A DNA stretch of 64,000 bases, from contig NZ_CP017634.1 of the NCBI RefSeq assembly GCF_002777255.1, positions 5,220,903 to 5,284,902 of the forward strand. Direction: 5' to 3'. Source of the stretch: Candidatus Formimonas warabiya. GTDB lineage: Bacteria; Bacillota; Dehalobacteriia; Dehalobacteriales; Dehalobacteriaceae. The notes beneath the pieces were generated by a model. That model saw nothing but the letters and a program-made list of their open reading frames with translations, was not told where the DNA came from and searched no databases. The position numbers were made by a program, and so were the translations under genes. This document shows, one piece after another, positions 1-8,701 of this stretch (positions are counted from its first letter, which is position 1; each line of letters begins with the position of its first letter).

Positions 1-182
1 GTATCTGCGCCTTAGACCGGGCGGTGCTGCCCCCCTTAATGGATTATTGGGTACCCGGGGTCAAGGTATGCGGGATTCATGAACTGGTGGGCAACGCTTT
101 GATCATGAAGGGGGAAAAGGAAAGGGTCCAGGACCTGCGCGGTTCATCCCTTCAAATGACGGGTGGTGAGCAGGATGTATGA
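1..182 (+). CDS. dsrK: DsrK, C-terminal end (partial at window start)
   Basis: The frame starting at base 3 is open from the window edge to a TGA at 180-182 and encodes about 59 residues, including DYWVPGVKVCGIHELVGNA. This resembles the C-terminal tail of DsrK, the HdrD-like iron-sulfur subunit that faces the cytoplasm in the DsrMKJOP complex and is thought to pass electrons toward DsrC/sulfite reductase. The identification rests mainly on position: the next three genes are dsrJ, dsrO and dsrP in canonical order. Its stop overlaps the start of dsrJ by 8 bases, indicating translational coupling. The catalytic cysteine-rich CCG domains lie outside the window. Confidence 0.75.
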   Translation, partial: ICALDRAVLPPLMDYWVPGVKVCGIHELVGNALIMKGEKERVQDLRGSSLQMTGGEQDV

Positions 183-561
183 TAAAAAACTGATCATTCC
201 TTTGTTATTGGTTTTTGCCGCCCTGGTGACCTTTCCCGTGTGGAATATTTTTGGCAAAGAGGCGGCGGCCCCCCAACTGGATCTGAACACCCCGGCTATT
301 CAAGCCCTGGACCAAAAGGTCTGTATAGAAGATGTGGCATACATGCGCACCAACCACATGAAATTATTGAATGAGTGGCGCACTAAGTCCGTCCGGGAAG
401 GAACCAACGTCTATGTATCTTCCAGCGGGGCGGAGTATGAGATGAGCCTGGAAAACACCTGCTTCCAGTGCCATTCCAACAAAACAGAGTTTTGCGACAA
501 GTGCCATACTTACGCCAATGTATCACCGGATTGCTGGCAATGTCATGTGGGAGGTGAGTAA
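175..561 (+). CDS. dsrJ: DsrJ, membrane-anchored triheme cytochrome c
   Basis: A small c-type cytochrome (128 residues from the ATG at 175) with an N-terminal hydrophobic anchor (about residues 5-25) and three CxxCH heme sites near the C-terminus: CFQCH, CDKCH and CWQCH. The block MRTNHMKLLNEWR and the segment EMSLENTCFQCHSNKTEFC are typical of DsrJ. It sits on the outer face of the membrane in the DsrMKJOP complex. A GTG at 163 is in frame, but ATG 175 has GGTGGTGAG just upstream and overlaps the dsrK stop, so 175 is preferred. Heme attachment would need the ResB/ResC system encoded at 14204-16046. Confidence 0.9.
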   Translation: MYDKKLIIPLLLVFAALVTFPVWNIFGKEAAAPQLDLNTPAIQALDQKVCIEDVAYMRTNHMKLLNEWRTKSVREGTNVYVSSSGAEYEMSLENTCFQCHSNKTEFCDKCHTYANVSPDCWQCHVGGE

Positions 562-563
562 AA

Positions 564-1325
564 ATGGACATGGACCGGAGAAAATTTATTAAAGCGTGCG
601 GCTTGGGTCTCCTGGGCTTCGGCATGGTCAAGGCAGAAAACGTTTTTGCCCAGGTAGCCAAAGGGCAGTACCGCAGTGACCTTTCCATGACGGGAAAAAG
701 GTGGGCCATGGTGATTGACTCCCGCAAGTGCGCCGGCTGTAATGATTGCATCAATGCCTGTCATAAAACGCACAATGTGCCGGAGATCAAAAACCAGGAG
801 GAAGAGGTGAAATGGATCTGGAAAGAAAAGTTTGAAAACGCCTTTCCTGATTTAAACCAGCGCTATCTCAGCGCCGACCTAGAAAAACGGCCTTTCCTCC
901 TTTTATGCAACCATTGCGAAAACCCGGCCTGCGTCCGGGTATGCCCCACCAAAGCCACATTCAAAAGGGAAGACGGCATTGTGATGATGGACTATCATCG
1001 CTGCATCGGCTGCCGTTATTGTATGGCGGCCTGTCCTTATGGGGCGAGAAGCTTTAATTTTCAAGATCCCCGCCCCTTTATTCCGGAGATCAATGAAAAA
1101 TATCCCACCCGGACCAAAGGGGTGGTGGAGAAATGCAATTTCTGTACGGAGCAGCTTTCCCAGGGATTGCTTCCCCTGTGCGCCCAGGCGTGCCAAAAGG
1201 GGGCCATTACCTGCGGGGATTTGAATGATCCTGATTCCAACGTGCGCAAGCTTCTGGACGCCCACATCACCATTCAGCGCAAACCGAATTTGGGAACCTT
1301 CCCCGGCATTTATTATATCGTTTAA
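564..1325 (+). CDS. dsrO: DsrO, Tat-exported 4Fe-4S ferredoxin subunit
   Basis: 253 residues. The N-terminus carries a Tat signal (RRKFIKACGLGLLGFG, residues about 5-20), so the protein is exported folded. Four cysteine clusters of the NrfC/DsrO type follow: CAGCNDCINACH, CNHCENPACVRVCP, CIGCRYCMAACP, and a last one with CNFC plus CAQAC, enough for up to four [4Fe-4S] centres. It is expected to pass electrons between DsrJ hemes and the quinone-reactive DsrP. It begins two bases after the dsrJ stop and is followed by dsrP after 11 bases with an AAGGAGG site, so it lies in one operon. Confidence 0.92.
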   Translation: MDMDRRKFIKACGLGLLGFGMVKAENVFAQVAKGQYRSDLSMTGKRWAMVIDSRKCAGCNDCINACHKTHNVPEIKNQEEEVKWIWKEKFENAFPDLNQRYLSADLEKRPFLLLCNHCENPACVRVCPTKATFKREDGIVMMDYHRCIGCRYCMAACPYGARSFNFQDPRPFIPEINEKYPTRTKGVVEKCNFCTEQLSQGLLPLCAQACQKGAITCGDLNDPDSNVRKLLDAHITIQRKPNLGTFPGIYYIV

Positions 1326-1336
1326 GGAGGGCCGCT

Positions 1337-2500
1337 ATGGTAGAGCGTATATTTCATGGAAGCCGAAGATATTGGCAGTGGCTGGCCTTTTTGCTGGTGA
1401 TCATCGCCGCAGGCATGGCCGCCTACCTGTATCAGTTTCAAAAAGGATTAACCGTTACGGGGATGGGCAGGGACGTATCCTGGGGGCTTTATATCGGCCA
1501 GTTCACCTTTTTTGTCGGGGTTGCCGCCTCCGCAGTGATGGTAGTGCTTCCCTATTACCTGCACAATGTGAAAGAGTTCGGCCGCATCACCATTTTTGGA
1601 GAATTCCTCGCCATTGCCGCCGTGATCATGTGCATGCTCTTTATCGTCGTGGATTTGGGCAGACCGGACCGGTTATTGAATATGATTCTCATGGCCACAC
1701 CCCATTCCATTATGTTTTGGGATATGGTGGTTTTGTTCGGCTATTTGCTTTTGAACCTGTTGATCGGGTGGAACATGCTGGAGGCGGAATATAATTCAGT
1801 CCAGCCTGCCCGCTGGGTGAAGAACCTGGTCTATGTTTCCATTCCCTGGGCCGTCAGTATCCATACCGTAACTGCTTTTTTAATCGCCGGATTGCCGGGA
1901 CGCTCTTACTGGCTTACTTCCATCATGGCAGCCCGCTTTCTGGCCTCAGCTTTCGCCAGCGGTCCGGCGCTTCTCCTCCTCTTAATTATGGTGATGCAGC
2001 GTTTTACGGGTTTTAAGGTGGAGGAGGGAGCGATGCGCAAGTTGTCCGTCATTATTACCTATGCCATGACCATCAGCATGTTCTTTATCATTTTAGAATT
2101 TTTCACCCCTTTTTACAGCCAGGTGCCGGAACATATGCACAGCCTGCTCTATCTGTTTTTTGGCCTGGAGGGGTATCACAAAATGGTGCCGGTGATGGGT
2201 ATTTTTGTGATTTTGGCTCTCCTGGCCCTGGTTTTGCTGCTCAATCCCAAGACCAGGAATGATCAGAGATTTCTGGCCCTGGCCTGTGGTGCGGTTTTTT
2301 GCGCCATGATGCTGGAGAAAGGATTGGGCTTAATCGTGGGCGGATTTATTCCCAATGCCTTCGAAAAGATTACGGAATATGGGCCCACCGGGCCGGAAAT
2401 TCTCATTACCGCCGGGGTATGGGCCATTGGGGCCCTGGTTTTAACGCTGCTCTACAAGATGGCAGTTGCGGTGAAAGTAGAAAGCGGCAGCGACCATTGA
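1337..2500 (+). CDS. dsrP: DsrP, NrfD/PsrC-type quinone-interacting membrane subunit
   Basis: 387 residues with roughly ten hydrophobic helices spread over the whole length, as in the NrfD/PsrC/HmcC family. It would exchange electrons between the menaquinone pool and the extracytoplasmic DsrO/DsrJ subunits. The length matches DsrP. Its TGA overlaps the ATG of the next gene in an ATGA arrangement (2498-2502), so the two are translationally coupled. Confidence 0.9.
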   Translation: MVERIFHGSRRYWQWLAFLLVIIAAGMAAYLYQFQKGLTVTGMGRDVSWGLYIGQFTFFVGVAASAVMVVLPYYLHNVKEFGRITIFGEFLAIAAVIMCMLFIVVDLGRPDRLLNMILMATPHSIMFWDMVVLFGYLLLNLLIGWNMLEAEYNSVQPARWVKNLVYVSIPWAVSIHTVTAFLIAGLPGRSYWLTSIMAARFLASAFASGPALLLLLIMVMQRFTGFKVEEGAMRKLSVIITYAMTISMFFIILEFFTPFYSQVPEHMHSLLYLFFGLEGYHKMVPVMGIFVILALLALVLLLNPKTRNDQRFLALACGAVFCAMMLEKGLGLIVGGFIPNAFEKITEYGPTGPEILITAGVWAIGALVLTLLYKMAVAVKVESGSDH

Positions 2501-3528
2501 TGAAAAAAAACCAAAGAATAAGCGAGGGGATAGATATGGGCGTGGGCTTTTCACTCATGGCGATGATCATTTTAATCTTGATTCCCGTTCTAGGAGTTTA
2601 CGCAGGAGGGGAATACATGCTGGGCGTTGTGCTGCCTTACGGGGCATTTGCCCTTTTTGTGCTGGGCGTCATCTACCGGATCGGGGTCTGGGCACGCTCG
2701 CCCGTTCCCTTCCGCATTCCTACTACCTGCGGTCAGCAAAAAACCCTGTCTTGGATCAGGCCCAATGGCATCGAGAATCCCACCTCTGCCCTGGGCGTCT
2801 GGCTGCGCATGGCAGGGGAGATTTTTCTGTTTCGCTCTCTGTTTCGCAATACCAAGCTAAAATTGACGGAAAAGAGAGCGATGGTGACGATTTGGGAAAA
2901 GTGGCTCTGGCTGGCGGCGATCATCTTTCACTGGTCCTTTTTGATCATTATCCTGCGTCATTTGCGCTTTGTCACCGGGGAAGTGCCGGTGCTGGTGCGC
3001 TTGTTGGACGGTCTGGACGGCTTTTTCAGCTTTGGCATGTTCAGCTTCTACCTGACGGATCTGTTGATTGTGGGGGCCCTGGGTTTTCTCCTCATCCGGA
3101 GACTGGTCATCCCCATGGTGCGCTATGTTTCTTTTGCCGCAGATTATTTTCCTCTCTTCCTGATTCTGGGCATTGGGTTAAGCGGGATTTTGATGAAATA
3201 TTTTCTGCGCGCTGACGTCACGGCGGTGAAAGAACTGGCTTTGGGACTGGTGACCTTTCATCCCGCGATTCCCGGAGAAGTCGGCCTGATCTTCTATGTG
3301 CATTTGTTTTTGGTCTGCGTTTTGCTGGCTTATTTTCCCTTCAGTAAATTAATGCATGGACCAGGGCTATTGTTAACCCCGACGCGAAATATGGCCAATA
3401 ACAACCGGATGGCAAGACATGTGAACCCCTGGAATTATCCGGTGCACGTGCACACCTATGAAGAATACGAAGACGAATTCCGGAAAATCATGCAGGGGGC
3501 GGGCCTGCCTTTGGAAAAAGAAGGATGA
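2500..3528 (+). CDS. dsrM: DsrM-like NarI-family cytochrome b membrane subunit
   Basis: 342 residues from the ATG at 2500; an open frame extends further upstream but only within dsrP. Family marks include PFRIPTTCGQQKTL after the first helices, the histidine-bearing helix IIFHWSFLIIILRHLRF, ADYFPLFLILGIG, and the C-terminal NNNRMARHVNPWNYPVHVHT. These match DsrM, which carries b hemes and oxidises menaquinol while pairing with DsrK. In most sulfate reducers dsrM precedes dsrK; here it follows dsrP, giving the order K-J-O-P-M. A second dsrM may lie upstream of the window. The gene ends about 160 bases before the sigma-54 regulator. Confidence 0.88.
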   Translation: MKKNQRISEGIDMGVGFSLMAMIILILIPVLGVYAGGEYMLGVVLPYGAFALFVLGVIYRIGVWARSPVPFRIPTTCGQQKTLSWIRPNGIENPTSALGVWLRMAGEIFLFRSLFRNTKLKLTEKRAMVTIWEKWLWLAAIIFHWSFLIIILRHLRFVTGEVPVLVRLLDGLDGFFSFGMFSFYLTDLLIVGALGFLLIRRLVIPMVRYVSFAADYFPLFLILGIGLSGILMKYFLRADVTAVKELALGLVTFHPAIPGEVGLIFYVHLFLVCVLLAYFPFSKLMHGPGLLLTPTRNMANNNRMARHVNPWNYPVHVHTYEEYEDEFRKIMQGAGLPLEKEG

Positions 3529-3689
3529 GGCTAGCCGATAAAATCGAGAAAGAGAAAAATAGTTAATTTCTGGATAAAGGAAAAATGTTGCCCAAGGTAG
3601 AATCATTAATTAAAAATAATCACCTTCACCCAAGATAGGTTCTTATTTGCCGGTCTGGAAAAAATCTTAAAAAAGATTAGGTGATAAGA

Positions 3690-5126
3690 GTGGAAAAATC
3701 GAAAAAGAAGGCCCCTGCGGCGGAGAAGGCTCCGGAAAGCCGGAACGAATGGGAATTAACTCAGTTTAGGAAAATATTAAACCATTCCTATGATGAGATT
3801 TTTGTCATCAACAACAAAGGGGAAGTTGTGTACGTCAATGAAGCCTGTGAGCGAAATTACGGGCTGAAACCGGAAGAAATTGTGGGGAAAACGGTTTACC
3901 AGCTGATCAACGAGGGATATTATTATCCCTTGATTGCTCCTCTGGTGTTGCAGGAGAAAAAAAGGGCCACCTTTGAACAGGAAACCATTGTGGGGAAAAA
4001 ACTGGTGGTCACCGCTACCCCCATCCTCAACGACCGGGACGAAGTGGACCTGGTGGTGATGAACAGCCGGGATATCACGGAACTGGAAAACCTGAAATAT
4101 AATTTGGAAGAAACCAAAAAACAAATGGAAGAATACAAAAAGGAAGTCGAAGAATTAAAAAAGAGAGAGAACCGCTTTGAAAATTTTATCGTGCGCAGCA
4201 AGGCCATGGGCGATTGTATGGAATTGGCCCAGCGGGTGGCCCTGGCGGATTCCACCATTATCATCCTGGGGGAAACCGGCACGGGGAAAAGCGTTTTAGC
4301 CAAATATATTCATGGCATGAGCCCCCGGAAACAGGGGCCTTTTCAGACGATTAATTGTGCCGCCATTCCGGAGCAGTTGCTGGAGTCGGAATTATTCGGT
4401 TACCAGTCCGGTGCTTTTACCGGGGCCAATAGCAAGGGAAAAGCGGGACTGTTGGAGCTTGCCAATGGAGGGACCCTTTTTTTGGATGAAATTGCGGAGA
4501 TCCCCATTAAACTTCAGGCGAAGATTTTGCAGGTGATCCAGGAAAACAAATTTATTCCGGTAGGCGGGACTAAATACAAAACGGTCAATATCCGGATCAT
4601 TGCGGCCACTAACCGGGATCTGGAACAAATGGTGAAAGAGGGAACCTTCCGGGAGGATCTTTATTACAGACTGAACGTGATTGAACTTCCTATTGCCCCG
4701 CTGCGGGAACGGACGGAAGATATTGTTCCCCTGGCCCAATTTTTTCTCAATAAGTATGATAAGCGTTATCATACCTCTCATTCCTTTTCTCAAGATACTC
4801 TGGACATTTTGATCTGCCATCCCTGGCTGGGAAATGTCCGGGAACTGGAGCATGTCATTGAGCGGTTGGTTTTAACCGTCCAGGAATCAAAAATTCTTCC
4901 CAAACACCTACCCAAGAAATTTCAACAAGTGGAAAAGATGACAGGACCTGTGTCCTTACAGAACATTGCCCCCCTTGACCTGATCGAGAAAGAACTGATT
5001 ATCAAGGCTTATAAACAGCTGGGCAGTTCTTATAAAGTCGCCAAAGTATTAAATATCAGTCAAAGTAAAGCCAATAGAAAAATACGCCAATATTTATCCG
5101 GTTTAAACGCAGCCCCGAAATCATAA
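3690..5126 (+). CDS. PAS-domain sigma-54-dependent transcriptional activator
   Basis: About 480 residues. The order is an N-terminal PAS domain (residues about 20-125, YVNEACERNYG), a coiled linker rich in Glu/Lys (about 130-155), an AAA+ sigma-54 interaction domain (Walker A GETGTGKS; GAFTGA loop, which contacts sigma-54; Walker B LFLDEI), and a C-terminal Fis-type helix-turn-helix (SSYKVAKVLNISQSKANRKI). There is no receiver domain, so it should sense a ligand or redox state through PAS. GTG 3690 follows AGGTGAT; GTG 3681 in the same frame is the alternative. Three -24/-12 promoters lie downstream (5368, 9163, 11075), so it is the likely local activator. Confidence 0.93.
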   Translation: MEKSKKKAPAAEKAPESRNEWELTQFRKILNHSYDEIFVINNKGEVVYVNEACERNYGLKPEEIVGKTVYQLINEGYYYPLIAPLVLQEKKRATFEQETIVGKKLVVTATPILNDRDEVDLVVMNSRDITELENLKYNLEETKKQMEEYKKEVEELKKRENRFENFIVRSKAMGDCMELAQRVALADSTIIILGETGTGKSVLAKYIHGMSPRKQGPFQTINCAAIPEQLLESELFGYQSGAFTGANSKGKAGLLELANGGTLFLDEIAEIPIKLQAKILQVIQENKFIPVGGTKYKTVNIRIIAATNRDLEQMVKEGTFREDLYYRLNVIELPIAPLRERTEDIVPLAQFFLNKYDKRYHTSHSFSQDTLDILICHPWLGNVRELEHVIERLVLTVQESKILPKHLPKKFQQVEKMTGPVSLQNIAPLDLIEKELIIKAYKQLGSSYKVAKVLNISQSKANRKIRQYLSGLNAAPKS

Positions 5127-5162
5127 AGAGCCCATCATATTTTTATATAGGTTTTGTTACCG

Positions 5163-5196
5163 TGCCCTGAATATTAAGGGCATTATTTTTTATTGC
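5163..5196 (+). terminator. Intrinsic terminator of the sigma-54 activator gene
   Basis: TGCCCT (5163-5168) and AGGGCA (5177-5182) form a 6-bp stem with an 8-base loop, followed by ATTATTTTTTATT. It lies 37 bases after the activator stop and separates it from the promoter at 5368. Confidence 0.75.
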
Positions 5197-5245
5197 TTTT
5201 ATATTTAGAATAGTAAGTTTTGTGAGGAGAGTCATGAAATAGATT

Positions 5246-5270
5246 GAGTTACAATGACTCGATATGAGTC
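5246..5270. promoter_or_regulatory. Candidate upstream activator site for the sigma-54 promoter
   Basis: Two overlapping inverted repeats sit about 100 bases upstream of the -24/-12 promoter: GACTC GATAT GAGTC (5256-5270, perfect 5-bp arms) and GAGT-N7-ACTC (5246-5260). Enhancer-type activators bind as dimers at roughly this distance. The PAS activator encoded just upstream is the obvious candidate, but the link is inference. Confidence 0.4.
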
Positions 5271-5367
5271 TAATAGATTTAAAATTTAGCCGGGTTAATC
5301 GCCTCTCCTAGTCCTAAAACAGTAAAATTATCAATAAAAACAGGCATTTTCACAATGATCCTAAAAG

Positions 5368-5383
5368 TGGTATGGAACTTGCT
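5368..5383 (+). promoter_or_regulatory. Sigma-54 (-24/-12) promoter of the phosphodiesterase-trxB-trxA unit
   Basis: TGGTATGGAACTTGCT fits the sigma-54 consensus with GG at 5369-5370 and GC at 5381-5382, exactly 10 bases apart. Transcription should start near 5394, about 50 bases before the ATG at 5443, which has AGGAGGT at 5429-5435. Confidence 0.82.
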
Positions 5384-5442
5384 TAAAATAATGATAGGTT
5401 TTTCAATTCAATAAGTTCACTATTTTAGGAGGTAAAAACAAA

Positions 5443-7443
5443 ATGTGCTGTAGCAATGATGTAAAAACCAAAAAAGTAATGATGGTCGGCCTTGATGGTG
5501 CCGATCCGATGCTGATTAAACGCTTTATTGATGAGGGAAAACTACCTAATTTCAAGAAAATGATTGAAATGGGCGTTGCTACTGAGGACCTGGGGATGCA
5601 GGGCGTGCTGCCGACGATTACCCCGCCCAACTGGGCATCACTGGCCACAGGCGCTTATCCTAATACGCACGGCATCACCTGCTTCTGGAATCATGAACTG
5701 GGCAAACCATTGGATGAACTGGAATACGGATGGGATTCCAATCTTTGTAAAGCTGAGTATATTTGGGACGCTTTTGAACGGGCCGGCAAAAAAAGTATTC
5801 TTATGAATTATCCCACTTCCTGGCCGCCCACAACCAAGAATTCCATTGTAATAGACGGAACCAGCATTTTTACCAATCTTCGCGGCTATACGGATTATGA
5901 AAAATACTTCACCTGTGCAGAAGGTGATTTTGCAATTGAAGAGGTGCCCCATGTGGTGGACAATAGCGGTACGGACTGCCGGGTGGAAACCGAAGTTACC
6001 ACTCAGCAGGCAAAGATCAAACCATTGGATGGTTTTGGATATTCTCAACCGGGCTTGGTCACTGAGGAAGGCGGCAGTGAAGAAGAAGCTGATGCGGCTA
6101 AATGTGATAAAGTAAGAACTCCGATTAAGGCGGCCACAGGCTGGGAAAATGCTCCGGAAGGCGCCAAAGAAGTTGTACTTCCTGTAAACAGCGGCAACAC
6201 CAGGCGCTTTGGTCTGCTTATTGCTTCTGACGGCAAGACCTATGATACTTTCCGGATCTATGTCAGCAAAAATGACGAGCAGCCTATTGGCGAGGCCAAG
6301 GTTGGATGCTGGAGCGAATTTATTTATGATACCTACAATATGAACGGGGAAAACCGGCCGGTTGCTTATAAAATCAAAGTGACCAAGATGCAGGCCGATG
6401 GCAGCTATATGGAATTCTATTACTCCTTCGTCCAGGATATCAAGAATGACAAATATTTTTATCCTAAAGAAGTCTGCAGTGATCTCTTTGAAAATGTGGG
6501 GCCGATGCTTCAGCCATCTAATTACGACCGGCATAATGTCACCGCTGATACCATCGTTATTGAGTCCATGGCTGATTACTACAGCTGGCACGAAAAAGCA
6601 ATTTCTTATTTGCTGGACAACAAGGAATGGGATCTGTTTTACAGCCACATCCATGGTATTGATATGTTAGCCCATTATTACCTGGATTACAACCTGGAGC
6701 AGGTGACTCCGGATTATAAGCGCTATCGAGCATTAACATCTAAAATCTACCAGATTACCGATCATTATATTGGAGAACTTCTCAAACGGGTGGGCGATGA
6801 TGTGGCCATGATTGTAGTTTCCGACCATGCGGCCATTACCCCCGGTATGAAAGTATCGGAATGTCCCTTGATCGGCGACATGTGGGGAATGAATGTGGGC
6901 GTGATGTCTGAACTGGGTTATACCAAACTGAAAGAAGTTGATGGCAATCTGGAAATCGACTGGGCCAACACCAAAGCCGTTGCCCAACGGGCGATGTATA
7001 TTTACATCAATCTCAAAGGCCGTGATCCTCAGGGAATCGTTGATCCCGAGGATTATGACGAACTTGTCAAACAAATCATTTCCGACCTTTACACCTACCG
7101 GGATCCGAAAACCGGCCGCCGGGTGATCTCTTTTGCCTTGAACCGCCATGACATGGAAGATATCGGTTTGGGCGGACCGCACTGCGGGGATATCGTTTAC
7201 TTCATGGAAAATGAATTCTGCCGTACTCATGGCAATGGCCTGAGCAATCAGACCTTCTACGGCTTCTCCACCCGATGCCTGCTTTTGATGGCCGGAGATG
7301 GCTTCAAAAAGGGCGAAGTGCTCAGACGCCGCTGCAAAGTGGTTGACGTGGTACCGACGATCTGCCATATTGCCGGCGCACCAATGCCCAGGGATATTGA
7401 AGGAAGTGTGATTTACCAGGCTTTAGAAAGCTTTGAAGATTAA
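5443..7443 (+). CDS. Alkaline-phosphatase-superfamily phosphodiesterase/nucleotide pyrophosphatase
   Basis: 666 residues, cytoplasmic by appearance (no signal peptide). AlkP/NPP metal and nucleophile motifs are visible: GLDGADP (Asp18), the TITPPNW block with Thr60 as the likely nucleophile, SHIHGIDMLAHYY, VVSDHAAI, and a late GGPHCGD histidine. The family hydrolyses phosphomono- or diesters and sometimes sulfate esters. A central stretch of about residues 170-340 is an insertion not needed for the core fold. It is the first gene behind a sigma-54 promoter and is followed by trxB-like and trxA-like genes and a BCCT transporter. Release of a quaternary amine from a phosphodiester such as glycerophosphocholine would fit the context, but the substrate is not shown by the sequence. 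Confidence 0.82.
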   Translation: MCCSNDVKTKKVMMVGLDGADPMLIKRFIDEGKLPNFKKMIEMGVATEDLGMQGVLPTITPPNWASLATGAYPNTHGITCFWNHELGKPLDELEYGWDSNLCKAEYIWDAFERAGKKSILMNYPTSWPPTTKNSIVIDGTSIFTNLRGYTDYEKYFTCAEGDFAIEEVPHVVDNSGTDCRVETEVTTQQAKIKPLDGFGYSQPGLVTEEGGSEEEADAAKCDKVRTPIKAATGWENAPEGAKEVVLPVNSGNTRRFGLLIASDGKTYDTFRIYVSKNDEQPIGEAKVGCWSEFIYDTYNMNGENRPVAYKIKVTKMQADGSYMEFYYSFVQDIKNDKYFYPKEVCSDLFENVGPMLQPSNYDRHNVTADTIVIESMADYYSWHEKAISYLLDNKEWDLFYSHIHGIDMLAHYYLDYNLEQVTPDYKRYRALTSKIYQITDHYIGELLKRVGDDVAMIVVSDHAAITPGMKVSECPLIGDMWGMNVGVMSELGYTKLKEVDGNLEIDWANTKAVAQRAMYIYINLKGRDPQGIVDPEDYDELVKQIISDLYTYRDPKTGRRVISFALNRHDMEDIGLGGPHCGDIVYFMENEFCRTHGNGLSNQTFYGFSTRCLLLMAGDGFKKGEVLRRRCKVVDVVPTICHIAGAPMPRDIEGSVIYQALESFED

Positions 7444-7464
7444 TAGGAGAAGGGAAGATAGCAA

Positions 7465-8682
7465 TTGGCCGTATACGATCTGATGATCATCGGGGCCGGC
7501 CCGGCCGGACTGGCTGCCGGCATTTACGGAGCCCGGGCTAAATTGCACACACTGATTATTGAAAAAGGGGCAGTGGGCGGCCAGGCTTTTACCACCAGGG
7601 AACTGGTCAATTACCCGGGATTTCCCGATGCTACCGGTCCCCAACTGATGAAAGCAATGGCCGATCATGCAGCCGGTTTTGGCGCGGAAATCATCCGGGA
7701 TGAAGTAGTGGACGTGAATTTTGCCCGTGAAATAAAAGAAATCAGTACCAGAAAAGGCGGCTCGTATCAGGCCAGGGCGGTGATACTGGCAGCGGGGGCC
7801 CAGCCCCGGCTGCTCAATATCCCGGGGGAAAAAGAGTTCCGGGGGTTGGGTGTATCCTATTGTGCCACCTGTGACGCCGAATTCTATGAAGGGCTGGATG
7901 TGGTGGTGGTAGGAAACGGTGACGCGGCCATCGAGGAGGCCCTCTATATCACCAGGTTTGCCCGTAAAGTAACGATGCTTGTGATCCATGACCCGGGGGT
8001 GGTGGACTGCAACCGGACCAGTGCGGAAAAAGCATTTCAGAACGAAAAAATGGCCTTTATCTGGAATTCCGTGCTGGCAGAAATCAAAGGGGATCAAGAA
8101 GTAGAAGCCGTAGTGATAAAAAATATCAAAACCGGGGAACTTAGTCAATTTCCCGTCAACGGAGTTTTTATTTATGTGGGGACGGTGCCGGGGACCGGGT
8201 TCTTGCAGGGCAAGGTGGAACTGGATGATAAAGGCTATATTATCACCAATGAAAGAATGGAAACGGCTGTAGACGGTGTTTTTGCCGCCGGGGATGCCCG
8301 GGTCAAATACCTGCGCCAAGTGATCACGGCGGCCAACGATGGTGCGGTAGCCGCTATCGCCGCAGAAAATTATCTGAGGGAGGAAGAAGAGTTCAGAGGG
8401 CAGGTGGAGGATGCAGGAAAACCTGTCCTGCTGGCCTTTTGGAGCCCGGCTCATGAAGAGAGTATTGCTCTGCTCAGTACCCTGGAAAGTGTGGTCGGCC
8501 AATGCAACGGTCAGGTAAAACTTGTCAAGGTCGATATCTCCCGCAGAAAGAGGATGGCATCTAAATACCATGTCCTACAGGCGCCGGCGATCCTTTTGCT
8601 CAAAAAGGGCGGGGAAAAACGGGACCTGCCGCCAAATTTGACCGCGCGGAGCCTGGAGGCAGCCCTAAGGGAGAAAAACTGA
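7465..8682 (+). CDS. trxB: Thioredoxin reductase with C-terminal degenerate thioredoxin domain
   Basis: 405 residues, against about 310 for ordinary TrxB. Residues 1-305 hold the FAD-binding GAGPAGLAAGIYGAR, the redox pair CATC (Cys133/Cys136), a second nucleotide-binding region around VVVGNGDAAIEEA, and the C-terminal FAD motif GVFAAGDAR. Residues about 310-405 look like a thioredoxin fold (KPVLLAFWSPAHEES, VKVDISRRK, APAILLLKKGG), but the active-site cysteines are absent: SPAHEE stands where WCGPC would be. The start is a TTG at 7465 preceded by AGGAGAAGGGA. The real thioredoxin is the next gene, 19 bases on, so the pair probably works together; the dead domain may dock a partner. Confidence 0.88.
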   Translation: MAVYDLMIIGAGPAGLAAGIYGARAKLHTLIIEKGAVGGQAFTTRELVNYPGFPDATGPQLMKAMADHAAGFGAEIIRDEVVDVNFAREIKEISTRKGGSYQARAVILAAGAQPRLLNIPGEKEFRGLGVSYCATCDAEFYEGLDVVVVGNGDAAIEEALYITRFARKVTMLVIHDPGVVDCNRTSAEKAFQNEKMAFIWNSVLAEIKGDQEVEAVVIKNIKTGELSQFPVNGVFIYVGTVPGTGFLQGKVELDDKGYIITNERMETAVDGVFAAGDARVKYLRQVITAANDGAVAAIAAENYLREEEEFRGQVEDAGKPVLLAFWSPAHEESIALLSTLESVVGQCNGQVKLVKVDISRRKRMASKYHVLQAPAILLLKKGGEKRDLPPNLTARSLEAALREKN

Positions 8683-8701
8683 CCATAAAGGAGGAATCAA
8701 A

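Noticed and set aside
5638-6654. 338-codon minus-strand ORF
   Set aside because: It is the antisense shadow of the phosphodiesterase gene, which has the promoter, ribosome site and family motifs.
7423-8571. 382-codon minus-strand ORF
   Set aside because: Antisense shadow of the thioredoxin reductase gene.
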